Of a DNA stretch of 64,000 bases, positions 1 to 11,164 are shown one piece after another. A model generated the notes under the pieces. That model made no database searches and had not been told where the DNA came from. It worked only from the letters and a program-made list of their open reading frames with translations. The stretch's first letter is position 1, and the number at the start of each line of letters is the position of its first letter. The position numbers and the translations under genes are program-made. Source of the stretch: Dichetophora obliterata (taxonomy: Eukaryota > Arthropoda > Insecta > Diptera > Sciomyzidae); assembly GCA_963920525.1 (NCBI GenBank), contig OY986438.1:77014060-77078059 (forward strand), in the 5' to 3' direction.

Positions 1-28
1 TTTGTTTGACATTTATTTGTAGAAAAAC

Positions 29-282
29 AGAGAGTATAAATAATATAGAGGTGTCAGTTTGACTTTGAATGTGATTTCACTCAATTCATATTGAACAAGC
101 GTCCGGAGAATAGAAGAAAAAACAGAAATAATTATGCTTTGCCTCAGCGTTTGTTTTGACGCTGCCTATACTTTTCTATAAGTGCGTATGAAAGAACTGC
201 TGAGGCAAAAGCATAATTATTTTTGTTTTGTTCTTCTATCCTCCGGACTTCGAATTAAAACTCTATATTATATGTACTCTCT
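29..282. repeat. Foldback element / MITE with about 50-bp inverted arms
   Basis: The left arm carries gtccggagaatagaagaa at 101 and tgctttgcctcagc ending at 148. The right arm carries the reverse complement from gctgaggcaaaagc at 199 to ctccggac at 248. An outer pair (agagtataaataatatagag near 31-50 against ctctatattatatgtactct at 261-280) extends the symmetry, with about 45 bp extra in the left arm. There is no coding potential. The superfamily is unknown because no clear target duplication is visible. Confidence 0.75.
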
Positions 283-1671
283 GGAAAAGAGTAGTAATTT
301 TTATATAATTTAGTAATAATTTTTTTTCAAAATTTTTGAAAATTTCTGAACATTAATGCCCCTAGGGGGGTGTTTATCCAATAAAACCTTCAATTTCTTT
401 AAAAATTTTTTACTCGAAAAAAGCCAATTTTCAAGTTGCAAAATAATTATTGTTTTTGAAACGGAGCCAAATCTGGGTAGGTTTTTTTAAAAACATATAT
501 ATGAAGCTTTAATCCCTACAATATTTTTCCTTAATATCAATTAGGGCCGGAGATATGAATTTTGGACTAAAAATTGAAAAATGCTCGTTTTCGGCTATTC
601 CGAATTTTTTGGCGTAAAACTGAGTGAACATTTTGGCCAAAACACTTTCATTTAATTAAAATGTTTATTTAAAACCAAAAAAAAAATATTTTGACCAAAA
701 ATTATTTTTGAAGGAGTTAAAAAATGGTTTTGACGATATCGTTACACTAACCACAGCGCGTAGGCAAATACTAACTAGCCTGACGGAGGGTTAAACGAAT
801 GCTAAAATTCGTTTAACTTAAATTGACATAAATTATCATATAATGTGTTTCATTTTTGCCTAAACTGAGTTTAAACGTCCAATGTTAAAATAAAATTAAT
901 TGTTTGTGCTATGATTGCTTTTTATTTTTGATACTAATAGCCTTATTCTGTAAGGCTTATTCAATTGTAAGTATTTATATTCTAAAATGTAAACGAAAGC
1001 TCATAACTTGACAAAACTGTCAACATCAGAAAAAATATTCACAAAAATTAATTTTGCGAAAACATTTTGGATGTTTCCAACTCCATGGACCAAAATAATG
1101 CAACATAAAACACTAGTTTAACAATGATTATACAGTTGTCAATCACCAGAATAAGGCTAAAAATGAAATTTTTAATAAATAATTGCTTGTAAAATGTAAT
1201 CATTTGTGTAGTTATATTGTTACTAAGTCAACGTTTAATTCAAAAATTAAATCAAGGTTATAATTTTGAGCTTTAGTTCAAATAATTTATGAAAGAAAGC
1301 AACAATAACAACAACTCTGTATAAAGTTGTTAATGTGTTATTTCGTGAATCAAAAAGATTTGGCTGATAAGTAATTATGATGAAGTTTTCAATAAAACAG
1401 AATATTAAATTAAATTGTCTAACTTCTAAAATAATCAAAAACATCTGAGCAGCATATTTAAGACTCCAGCGCTGTTAACAAATATTTTTCCCTTAAGTTG
1501 TGCTCACAGTTGTCAAAAATTAGTACATTAAAATATTAGTATATTGAAACATTACAGTGACAATATTTATTATAAAATACAATACTGTTCTTATGCCTTC
1601 ATATTTTTATTTTAATAAAACTTAGAACTTTAAACAAAAAATACTGGCTTTGAAAATTTTTCGAAACATTT
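283..1671. other. AT-rich intronic stretch, nothing recognised
   Basis: I see only AT-rich sequence here. Short open frames such as 1247-1444 (minus) lack any family signature and are very AT-biased. A few motifs around 600-720 (ttttggcc, ttttgacc) recur near 12470-12720 and may be shared repeat debris. Confidence 0.5.
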
Positions 1672-2064
1672 CAAGAATAGCGACAGTTCTAATTTTTATA
1701 TTTTTTTTTTTCGAATTATATGGATTTTGACCTCCTAAATCGAAATCCGAAAATTTCAGGCCGCTCGCTCGCATTTGGTGTAGGAGTTAAAGGCCTCCAA
1801 AGTTGGAAAAAATTACCTAAAAATGTAGCTAGTTTTTCAGTTTTCCAACAAAACTAAGCTTTATGGGTATGATCTTTCGTTAAAAAAGTTATAAATTAAA
1901 AATTTATGTATTGATTTTTATGTTTGATACCTCGTTGAATAGTTACTGGCATCACCTTTGTTTGGGTATTCATAAAGAAATTGTTTCAGATTTGGATTAA
2001 GGAGGCCACAATCCATATAATCCTTAAAAAAAAATATTAAAGAAGAGAGTTGTCGCTATTCTTA
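1672..2064. repeat. Foldback element, about 390 bp, imperfect 80-bp arms
   Basis: The left arm begins aagaatagcgaca (1673) and passes through ttatatggattttgacctcc (1717-1735). The right arm carries ggaggccacaatccatataa (2001-2020) and ends tgtcgctattctt (2051-2063), the reverse complement with scattered mismatches. The centre (about 1760-1985) is unrelated single-copy-looking sequence. It is non-coding and probably a non-autonomous DNA transposon. Confidence 0.7.
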
Positions 2065-2389
2065 AATTATTCCACCACTTATCCTATACTCAATCTACCA
2101 CTATTTAAAATTTTCAAGTGACAACACTAGTGATAGTTACATTTTCATAGCAACAGCTTATGTGCGGTAAATTTGCTGATAAATTGTTTCTTTTAACGCA
2201 TAATTTTTTTTTTTTTTGTCTTTTGTTTTTAGTGCGGTAAACTTAATTTTGTTTTTTAAACAAAAGCAGCTGAGTTGAAGTTTTTTAAGTATTTGTAAGT
2301 CTGCATAATCAACACGAAATTATCTACACGCAGTCTGCCATTTGCTTCAGCCACCTTGCGTTGCGTTACGCGAACATAACTGGGTGAAA

Positions 2390-2800
2390 TTATGTACTAA
2401 CTATCCATAGAACAGTATGATTCATCATTTTTTGCAAATTAACTTTTGCACCAATTTCAGTGACAGTAATACTTTCGGGATAACTATCTTTCTTAGCATG
2501 TCTAATTTTTTCATAAGGTGGATAATATTTGTCACCAAGAAACATTTTATTGTAAGATCTTTGGTCTTCATATTTTGATTTTTTAAATCCTAAATCCATG
2601 TACATGGCCAAAGCACCGTTTTGCATTCTCAATTGCTCAGAATTTATGGAGCATTCAAGTTTACGTTTTTTGGTTGTTGCTTGAGCTGATGAATTACGAT
2701 CGTAATTATTACAAAGTTCTACGACACGTCTTCGTTTCGTTCTCTCAGAAATCTCACTTAAGCGCGGACGACCACTTTGAAGTTTACTTGAAGTGGTTTA
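2390..2800 (-). pseudogene. Relic of an unclassified transposon-associated protein
   Basis: On the minus strand a coding-like stretch runs from about 2800 down to 2390. It contains a basic motif reading GRPRLSEISERTKRRR, then KKRKLECSINSEQLRMQNG, and ends ITVTEIGAKVNLQKMMNHT. I remember this kind of sequence (GRPR... RTKRR ... YPENITVTE) from multi-copy proteins in arthropod genomes that behave like transposon genes, but I cannot assign a superfamily. No start codon or 3' end is visible. It lies 42 bp left of the piggyBac terminus at 2842 and may be the older sequence into which that element jumped. Confidence 0.4.
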
Positions 2801-3163
2801 TTTATCGATTTTGAAATTAAGGCTTTACAGATAACTTTTCGTTAACCCTTTTAGGGCCAAGGGACACCGGTGTCCCAAAAATATTTTTGTTCATCAGAAC
2901 TTATCCTAAAGTCCAAAAATGTTTCTTATTTCACTATAGTATTTTGAAAATAGTAAATAAAGCATTTTCGATTTGGCAAGCCGGTTTGAAAATCAGCTGT
3001 TCGAAATTGAGCGCAACTAAAATTACGTTGCGCGAGTTAGTGTTGTGAGTTAAACATTGCGACATTACAACTCGTATTATTTGCTTATTTATTATTATAA
3101 ATTTATATTTCTTTATTCAATAGCCTTGCTGAAATTATTATTGGAATAACTCATTACGGCACC

Positions 3164-4401
3164 ATGGACTTTCATTTAAGAGATGATAAGATTTTGGAAC
3201 TACTTAAGGCTGAGGTTAGCGAGGAGGAGGACGTACTGGCTCTTAATGTGGAAGATAAAATTTTTATCGATAAAGATATTGATGTTGGAGTTGAAGTTTT
3301 GCAAATTGAGAAAGGAAACTGCGCCATTGAAAATTTCTTAGAACTTGCCAAAATTCCTGATGAAAATATCAGATAGAGACATCATTCGTATATTCCACAT
3401 ACATTTGAAAAAAACGATTACATGTTTGGTAAAATTAATATTTTTGAAAGCGAAAGCTCAACTGTAGGAATGCCTGCAAACATTTTATACGAGTGCACCC
3501 AGTTCGAAACATTAATTGATATTTGATTTCGGAATCCAGTCAGTATGCACAGCAAAATGGAAGAAGATTTGCTGTTGGCAGTGCATAAATGAAATCATTT
3601 TTAGGAATGAACTACCAAATGGGCTATCATATATTACCAACTATGAAGAATTATTGGTCAACTGAACCGGATATGGCTGTACCTTATATTGCAAATATTA
3701 TGTCTCGCACTCGGTTCGAGAAAATCCGCATTAACTTTCATTTTGGCAACAATGAAAATCAACCTAAAAAAATGCTGCCAGTCATGAAAGGGTATATAAG
3801 GTAAAACCCATAATAGCCCATTTCAATCAATGATTTCAAGCAACAATGAACAATACCAAATACCAAGCAATCGATGAACACATGATAAAATTTAAAGGCC
3901 ATAATGTATTAAAACAATACATAAAAAACAAGCTGGTAAAATGGAATTCACGGAATCAATTGGATCCTTTGGATGTGAAATATATTTCAATAATTTTTTT
4001 AATCGCCCTCATCGCAACTTGAACTTATTAAGCGGAATGTAAGAACGTGTGGAACAGTCAGAGTGAATAGAAAAAATCTTCCAAAGACATACCATTAAAC
4101 AAGAATGTGAGAAGGGGAGACATTTTTTCGGTTAACTCTCAAGGCTTGGTATTTATGAACTGGATGGACAACAGAGGAGTTCATATGTTTACAAATTTTA
4201 TATCAAGATTTAATTGGTAATTTTACATCTCGTAAAAGATAAGCTCCATCTACATCTGTTGCTTCGAAAAAACGAATTCAACCAAATATCTCTACTCCCA
4301 ATCATGGAATTGAAAAAGAAAGTTTTCGTAAACGATGAGTAAATTGTGCCAAATCGGATATTGAAAATCGCACTGCAAACGTTTGTAAAACATGCAAAGT
4401 G
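3164..4401 (+). pseudogene. piggyBac-like transposase relic (N-terminus to cysteine-rich tail)
   Basis: The decayed transposase can be followed through several frames. An acidic N-terminus starts MDFHLRDDKILELL at 3164. A central part reads MGYHILPTMKNYWSTEP and IMSRTRFEKIRINFHFGNN (about 3600-3760), followed by YQAIDEHMIKFKGHN (about 3860), where the family has its first catalytic aspartate. The tail carries NVCKTCKV at about 4378-4401. Stop codons at 3374, about 3590 and 3802, frameshifts and a deletion of the second catalytic region make it non-functional. The last 16 codons (HLCLTENRNYFAAYH, stop 11215-11217) lie beyond the nested LINE and complete the usual cysteine-rich end. Confidence 0.8.
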
Positions 4402-4978
4402 GAAACCAGCTGAGTGCCTTAAATTCTCGCTGTGATGATTTTGAGCGGCTACGAGAAAATTTAATCAGCAGCAATAACAGCACTCAAAGCAGCAACAAAA
4501 TCACTGATTTTACTTCGGATGCTGTTTTATTTGGTCTCCCAGTGTCTAATGAAGAAAATTTAAAAAGCTCATTTAATCGTATTTGCCACTACATCGACTT
4601 TCAGCCACCTGTTATAAAAGACATTTTTCGGGTAAAATAAATTCAGGGCAACCCAAACTCATTTGTGATTATCAAATATTTTTCACCGTTTGATAGAAAT
4701 CGTGTGCTCAAAGCATTTGGGGCTTATCGTAGACGAACTAAATCCGCAGTCAATTTAAGAGATGCTGGATTTGACTTTAACAACAACATATATCTTCATG
4801 AGAGCCTTAATGCAGAAAGCCGAAAACTTTTGCTAGCTGCGATTGCTTGTAAGAGCTAAAATACTATTTTCAACGCTTTTTCCTTTCGTGGCTCTGTGTT
4901 TATCAGAAAAGAAAAAGGCGCTGAAAGCATTCTCATCAGTAATGTGGAAGAACTACACTACAATCTTCAAAAGGCTTG
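4402..4978 (+). pseudogene. LINE A ORF1, C-terminal part
   Basis: The frame reads LNSRCDDFERLRENLISSNN (about 4420), then FRICHYIDF-type sequence and, after a frameshift near 4640, FSPFDRNRVLKAFGAYRRR and FNNNIYLHESL. A last stretch GSVFIRKEKGAESIL ends with a stop at about 4978. The pattern 'FSP.DRN..LKAF..YR+R' is what I recall from ORF1 (nucleic-acid-binding) proteins of insect non-LTR elements. The N-terminus is absent because the copy is 5'-truncated. At least two frameshifts and a stop (4857-4859) separate the blocks. Confidence 0.6.
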
Positions 4979-5356
4979 ATCGGATACTACGGATGCTAGC
5001 AGTTAAATATTTATCTTTTATACGTATATTTATTCTTCTTGTTTTTTTATTATTTCTTCATTTTCTTCTATCCTACTCTAACTTCTTATTAATCGCACTC
5101 TCCTCGTTGTTCTTATGTCAGGCTCTAGCTATTCACCTATTGCCGGTGATGAAAACCAAAAAATTTTAATACAGGTCTTATGCAAACAACGTACTGGCCT
5201 TAATGTAGTTAATTTTAATGCCCGTAGTTTGAACATGGCTAAACTTGACTACATAAAATATATATTTGAAAACTCACTCGTTGACATTTTTTGCATTTCG
5301 GAAACGTGTCTATGCAATAATATATGTGATGCTATCTTTAACATTAATAATTATAG

Positions 5357-6789
5357 TTGGGCTGTGGCCGTGTACAAAAAGACAAAAACTTTTATGTTTA
5401 GCTTTTTGGTTTTTTTATTCTTATATTTCCGATATTTCGGCTCACTTTGTGGGCCTTCATCAGGGCTAAAAATTTTTATAAAAACACGTAACATTAATCA
5501 CATTGAATCACATGAAAATCACAAATAATTTTACCATAAAAATTGGATATTAAATTTAAAACATTAAAAAATTTTTAAAACAGGAATGATTTTAACATTT
5601 TTAATTTGCAAAAAAAATTTTTATTTTTGTTGAGCTGCTTATTATATATGTTTGCTGCCTTCATCGTGCACCGAGTTTATATTTTGTCAAGTATTTGTAA
5701 ACATGCGAGCAATTGTCGGTGTCTGTTTTATAGTTCAATCTTGTTGTTGTTGGTGTGTTTAATATGTGGAGCATCTCTAGTGTATACCTTCTCGCATAGT
5801 TAGTCTCTTGTTGCACAATTTTTGTTGTGCAGAAGTCCGGTGCGTGATTGTTGTCTATACAGTGGGCCGCGAGTGCTGTTTTGTGTGGATGGTTTGATTT
5901 TAAATCTGATTTATGTGATGCTAATCACGTTTTCAATTTTAATTTTGTTGTACCAACATATACCTTATTGCATATGTTGGACCCGTCACCTTTGCATTTT
6001 ATTTTATAAACGAGATTACATTTGTCCATGTCATCCAATTTACTTTTCGTCTTGCTATGAAACATTTTTAAAGTGTTGTTTGTTTTTGGTGCAAGTACGT
6101 AGTTAGTTTTATTAAATATATCCGATTTTTTTAATTTTTCTGTAAATCCAGGCACATAAGTAATTCCTTTGTATATTTTTGGTTCCGATACTCGTTCATT
6201 CTTTCTTTGGTTAATGTTGTTGCTCTTAAATGTTTTTAATAATCGCGTGATGGTGTGTGGTGGAAAGTCGTTGTACTCTAAAATTTTTCTAATGCGTGAA
6301 GTGTTGCTTTTATGAAATATGTCGTCGCTGATATTGAAAACTCTATGTATGAAATTTTTCGCTGTATTGAAAATTGTATTTTTGGGGTGTTTAGAATAAA
6401 AATTTATCAGTCTACCCGATGCAGTAGGTTTCTGATGCCAATCCGTTTTCAATATGTTGTTATTTTTAATAACTATAGCGTCCAAATACGGCAACCTGTC
6501 ATCTTTTTCTTCTTCTATAGTGAATTTTATGTAGTTGTTGCACTTGTTCAGTGTGTTTAATGTGTTGTCTACTTGTCCCGTTTTAACTATTGCAAAGATG
6601 TCGTCTACGTACTTGGTGAGAAGTCGGGGTTTCTGGCTAATGTTGTCCATGAATCTGTCCAGAATCTCTTCCATTACAATATCTGCTATAATTGGCGATA
6701 TTGGTGAGCCCATTGGCATTCCTTTTAATTGGCTGTACATTTTGTTATTGTATGTGAAGTAATTATTTTCTTTTGTACAAAATCTTAGG
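5357..6789 (-). repeat. Inverted 5'-truncated copy of the Penelope element (left arm)
   Basis: This segment is the reverse complement of 7572-9005. Its minus-strand frame (6740 down to 5925) runs from MYSQLKGMPMGSP through YVDD to VGTTKLKLKT, then stops at a TGA where the other arm has CGA, a change that looks like CpG decay. Other differences include Met for Ile in LK(M/I)FHSKTK. The copy ends at 6789, where cctaagatt similarity stops, inside the reverse transcriptase, so it cannot make a working protein by itself. Confidence 0.9.
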
Positions 6790-7047
6790 CTCCGATGACT
6801 AAAATCAGTTTCCCCTGTTCAACATTATCGCGGAGGGGGAGGACTGTGTAAAAACAATTGGCGACAAAGATGAGCAGGAAAAGGCGCGAGTGAAGCTTAC
6901 GACATTAATTGAACGGCACGTAAGAGATTAAAATCAACAGATAGAGACGCGTACGTAATCAGCATTACAAAAGAGACAAGCGAATTTTTAAAACAAAACA
7001 AAAACATTATCGTTGTTGAATCAGACAAAGGAGGCAAAACAGTTGCC

Positions 7048-8700
7048 ATGTATAAAAAAGATTATGAGGAGAAAATGCAAGCAATATTGAGAGACGGCTG
7101 GACATACAAAATAATTAGAAGAGACCCAACGTCTACATTACAACAAAAAAACAATAATTTTGTCGAGACACTGTTTAAAAAAGGTATTATAAATAAGGTA
7201 GACAAGATAAAAATGACAACATACACGGCAACTATACCCAGAATTTACGGACTGCCTAAAATACATAAAAGCCATATACCACTACGGCCGATTTGTTCAT
7301 CTATGAACTCTCCATCATATGACCTTTCTAAATACATGGCGAACATATTAAAATCATTGACGGTCAACTCCAAATATAATATAAAAGACGCTATCGAATT
7401 TAAAAACAAGGTTAACAACACTTATATATATGACAATGAGGCGATGGTGTCATTTGACGTGGTTTCTCTTTTTCCCAGCTTACCGGTGGAATTTGCACTA
7501 AAGACAATCGAACGACAGTGGGACAAAATTGAACTACAAACCAAAATTCCCAAAAAGCTTTTTTTGGAAATCCTAAGATTTTGTACAAAAGAAAATAATT
7601 ACTTCACATACAATAACAAAATGTACAGCCAATTAAAAGGAATGCCAATGGGCTCACCAATATCGCCAATTATAGCAGATATTGTAATGGAAGAGATTCT
7701 GGACAGATTCATGGACAACATTAGCCAGAAACCCCGACTTCTCACCAAGTACGTAGACGACATCTTTGCAATAGTTAAAACGGGACAAGTAGACAACACA
7801 TTAAACACACTGAACAAGTGCAACAACTACATAAAATTCACTATAGAAGAAGAAAAAGATGACAGGTTGCCGTATTTGGACGCTATAGTTATTAAAAATA
7901 ACAACATATTGAAAACGGATTGGCATCAGAAACCTACTGCATCGGGTAGACTGATAAATTTTTATTCTAAACACCCCAAAAATACAATTTTCAATACAGC
8001 GAAAAATTTCATACATAGAGTTTTCAATATCAGCGACGACATATTTCATAAAAGCAACACTTCACGCATTAGAAAAATTTTAGAGTACAACGACTTTCCA
8101 CCACACACCATCACGCGATTATTAAAAACATTTAAGAGCAACAACATTAACCAAAGAAAGAATGAACGAGTATCGGAACCAAAAATTTACAAAGGAATTA
8201 CTTATGTGCCTGGATTTACAGAAAAATTAAAAAAATCGGATATATTTAATAAAACTAACTACGTACTTGCACCAAAAACAAACAACACTTTAAAAATTTT
8301 TCATAGCAAGACGAAAAGTAAATTGGATGACATGGACAAATGTAATCTCGTTTATAAAATAAAATGCAAAGGTGACGGGTCCAACATATGCAATAAGGTA
8401 TATGTTGGTACAACAAAATTAAAATTGAAAACGCGATTAGCATCACATAAATCAGATTTAAAATCAAACCATCCACACAAAACAGCACTCGCGGCCCACT
8501 GTATAGACAACAATTACGCACCGGACTTCTCCACAACAAAAATTGTGCAACAAGAGACTAACTATGCGAGAAGGTATACACTAGAGATGCTCCACATATT
8601 AAACACACCAACAACAACAAGATTGAACTATAAAACAGACACCGACAATTGCTCGCATGTTTACAAATACTTGACAAAATATAAACTCGGTGCACGATGA
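7048..8700 (+). CDS. Penelope-type reverse transcriptase with GIY-YIG endonuclease
   Basis: The 550-residue open frame copies RNA into DNA and nicks the target, the two activities of Penelope elements. The reverse transcriptase shows YGLPKIHKSHIPLRPICSS (about 68-86), FDVVSLFPSLP (about 138-148), GMPMGSPISP (about 197-206) and the catalytic YVDD at 235-238. The C-terminal GIY-YIG-type domain shows LVYKIKCKG, two cysteines and KVYVGTT (about 451-457). The chosen ATG is the first in frame, but coding-like sequence continues upstream without it: VVESDKGGKTVA precedes the ATG directly. A further block (EQEKARVKLTTLIERHVRD, about 6850-6935) lies in another frame, so the true N-terminus is lost to a frameshift near 6935 and 5' truncation near 6800. 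The frame itself has no stop. Confidence 0.9.
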   Translation: MYKKDYEEKMQAILRDGWTYKIIRRDPTSTLQQKNNNFVETLFKKGIINKVDKIKMTTYTATIPRIYGLPKIHKSHIPLRPICSSMNSPSYDLSKYMANILKSLTVNSKYNIKDAIEFKNKVNNTYIYDNEAMVSFDVVSLFPSLPVEFALKTIERQWDKIELQTKIPKKLFLEILRFCTKENNYFTYNNKMYSQLKGMPMGSPISPIIADIVMEEILDRFMDNISQKPRLLTKYVDDIFAIVKTGQVDNTLNTLNKCNNYIKFTIEEEKDDRLPYLDAIVIKNNNILKTDWHQKPTASGRLINFYSKHPKNTIFNTAKNFIHRVFNISDDIFHKSNTSRIRKILEYNDFPPHTITRLLKTFKSNNINQRKNERVSEPKIYKGITYVPGFTEKLKKSDIFNKTNYVLAPKTNNTLKIFHSKTKSKLDDMDKCNLVYKIKCKGDGSNICNKVYVGTTKLKLKTRLASHKSDLKSNHPHKTALAAHCIDNNYAPDFSTTKIVQQETNYARRYTLEMLHILNTPTTTRLNYKTDTDNCSHVYKYLTKYKLGAR

Positions 8701-9933
8701 AGGCAGCAAACATATATAATAAGCAGCTCAACAAAAATAAAAATTTTTTTTGCAAATTAAAAATGTTAAAATCATTCCTGTTTTAAAAATTTTTTAAATG
8801 TTTTAAATTTAATATCCAATTTTTATGGTAAAATTATTTGTGATTTTCATGTGATTCAATGTGATTAATGTTACGTGTATTTATAAAAATTTTTAGCCCT
8901 GATGAAGGCCCACAAAGTGAGCCGAAATATCGGAAATATAAGAATAAAAAAACCAAAAAGCTAAACATAAAAGTTTTTGTCTTTTTGTACACGGCCACAG
9001 CCCAATTTTTATCAACAACACACGAAGAAGGCCGATAAAACAACAACATTAATAATTATATATTGTACAGAAACGATCGGACTGAAAAAAAAGGCAGAGA
9101 AGTTGCTATTTACTGTAAAACCACCCTTAACTCTAAAGTTGTAGGTAAATGCAGTGGACCAGGTATTGCATTTTTAAATTTATGGTTATGGGATAATAGT
9201 ACTAAAATATTTTTGTCATGCGTGTATAATCCTAATAAGTGTTTCTCTGTTGATCCTCTGTTTTCTGCTTTAACAAGGAGTATTCTTCAATATTACACAA
9301 TATTATCTCCAATGAAACTTGTAAGTTTTTACTGTATGATAATTTATCGACAGTAGGTAGGGCTATCAGTTGTAAATGATACAGTACCCACGTGGTACTG
9401 CAATAATTTCACTCCTAGTCTACTTGATTATTCTATTTTTTCTGATCTTCCAGTAGTTTCTCTATTCGATCAACTCTATTTTTTTATCTAACCACGACTT
9501 AATCTTTTGTTCGTTAAATGCTGATTTGTCTCTTAATGCAATTTCTAATAATTTTTCTTTCCGTGATTTTAAACATATTAACTATCAGTCCCTGTTCCTC
9601 GATGTGTCAATGTTATCTTTCAATGAATGTTGGCTTCATCATACTATAAACGATAAGCTTATGTCTCTTTTAGCACCGATTACATATATTTTTGATAAAC
9701 ATGTACCGCTTTGTACGACAACCGTGAAAAATGTGTCTTGTCCCTGGTTCACCCAATACGTGTCTAATAGCATTGAAAAAAAAGAAAAAATTACATAAAA
9801 TATGGAAAATCAGACCATCTCCTGAAAATTGGGAATCTTTTCGCTTTGCTAGAAATGAAGCTGTTCTTTTAGTAAGACAGGCCAAAACACGATTTTTTCT
9901 GAGAAACTAGATTTATCCCTTAATTCCAAAACG

Positions 9934-10803
9934 TTGTGGAACAACATAAAACGACTTGGGTTATGTAATAAAAATCGTAATGAATGCAATGAAGATCCTG
10001 AGATTCTAAATAATTTTTTTGTTGATATTTTTTGTACCTCTAATGATATCTCTACGCTTTCCTGTGACAACCTGACTATACCACAGTCTTTTAAGCTTGA
10101 AACGGTTAGTGAAATCGATGTTGGAAACTGTGTTATGCAGATAAAATCAAATGCAGTTGCAGAAAATGGCATTCCCATGAAATTCTTTAAACTTTTACTG
10201 CCTCACATAATAACTTCTCTTACGCATATTATAAATCATTGCTTTATAACATCCTCCTTTCTCTACATGTGGAAAATGGCCATCGTTACACGTATTGTCC
10301 TACGAAACTTAAGAATGTCTGCTAGTGTCACTCTTACTGAAATTAAACGTAGATTAGTCATACATCTAATTTTACCAATCAGTTCTTATTCAGACACAGT
10401 TTATAGTAAACTTGGCGCATCTTCCCAGTTAAAAATTCAAATTGCATTTAATTACGCCACGCGCTATGTGTATGGTCTCCGAAAATACGATCGTTTGTCT
10501 CGTTTCCGAAATGCAATACTAGGATGCGACATAACTGCTTACCTAAATGCTAGAAACTGTATTTACCTGCACAAACTAATCCATGGGAAAACTCCTTGCT
10601 ACCTGCATGAAAACCTTCAGTTTTGTATGTCAAGTAGAAGCCATGTTCTGATAGTTCCGAGGCACAACTCATTAAACTCTTCCCACCTGTTTTTTCTCAT
10701 TAACGCCATTAGGTTGTGAAATGCTTTGCCACGATGGCTTAGGGAGGTCACTGGGAGAGGTCCTTTAAGGCAATCTATATTTTCATTTTTCTCTACTCAA
10801 TAG
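9934..10803 (+). pseudogene. LINE A ORF2 C-terminal region with the reverse transcriptase core deleted
   Basis: The frame begins LWNNIKRLGLCNK and runs through MKFFKLLLPHIITSLTHIIN and SSFLYMWKMAIVT, the usual approach to the reverse transcriptase fingers. It then jumps at about 10285 straight to IHLILPISSYSDTVYSKLG, YATRYVYGLRKYDRLS and AYLNARNCIYLHKLI, the C-terminal thumb region. The palm with the YADD motif is missing, so an internal deletion has occurred. After a stop at 10717-10719 the conserved NALPRWLRE can still be read near 10720. Confidence 0.7.
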
Positions 10804-11164
10804 CTTTTCACTTCCTTACTTCTCTATGTTATCAATTCTTTGTTTCAGAAACTTTTAATCTTTACTTAACTTTAATTCCTTTTATTTTTTATATTCTTTA
10901 AAATAAAAAATAATATAAGGCCAATATTGTTTAAAAATTAAGGTCGTTATTTTTGATTCTGTTTTAAATAGTTATCATTCTTAATTTTTAACATTAATTT
11001 TAATTTTAAATTTTTCATTTTCATTTTAATATTAATTTTAATAACATTAAATGTAAATTAATTATATTTATCCATTTATGTTGTACTATAAAAGAGCAAA
11101 GCTCTTATTTTACTTATGATTACTTTAATAAATAAAATAAATTAATAAAAATAAATAAGTAAAT

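Larger units (their letters stand above)
5356..9044 (+). mobile_element. Penelope-like element with a long inverted partial copy
   Basis: The insertion is bounded by a perfect 16-bp target duplication, aacattaataattata (5340-5355 and 9045-9060). It has two units: a + strand unit (about 6800-9044) with reverse transcriptase and GIY-YIG domains, and an inverted 5'-truncated copy (5357-6789). The two 1.43-kb arms match without indels and I noticed only about five substitutions. The + unit has a 3' end of roughly 38 bp (9006-9044) absent from the inverted unit. Penelope elements are known for such inverted or tandem partial copies. The insertion should be young. Confidence 0.9.
5115..9356 (+). 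pseudogene. LINE A ORF2 endonuclease domain, split by the Penelope element
   Basis: The first part (5115-5355) reads LNVVNFNARSLNMAKLDYI and VDIFCISETCLCNN, the start of an APE-type endonuclease (NxRS and the SET motif with its metal-binding glutamate). It is interrupted at 5356. The same domain resumes at 9061 with LYRNDRTEKKGREVAIYCK and FLNLWLWDN...FLSCVYNPNK. The duplicated aacattaataattata (5340-5355 and 9045-9060) marks the break, and removing the insert with one copy joins the two parts. Downstream (9526-9940) a decayed linker reads PWFTQYVSNSIEKKEK. No intact frame survives. Confidence 0.7.
4402..11164 (+). mobile_element. Non-LTR retrotransposon (LINE A, I/Jockey-type), with a Penelope element inserted
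   Basis: This LINE starts just after aagtg (4397-4401) and ends with an A-rich tail of aataaata-type repeats (about 11128-11164), followed by a second aagtg (11165-11169), giving a short target duplication. It holds the end of ORF1 (4402-4978), the start of an endonuclease-type ORF2 (5115-5355), the Penelope insertion (5356-9044), the rest of the endonuclease (9061-9356), and the C-terminal part (about 9526-10803). Most of the reverse transcriptase is missing through an internal deletion near 10285. The copy is dead. Confidence 0.75.

Noticed and set aside
5925..6740. Separate 271-residue reverse transcriptase gene on the minus strand
   Set aside because: It is the inverted arm of the Penelope element and ends at an internal TGA; it is not an independent gene.
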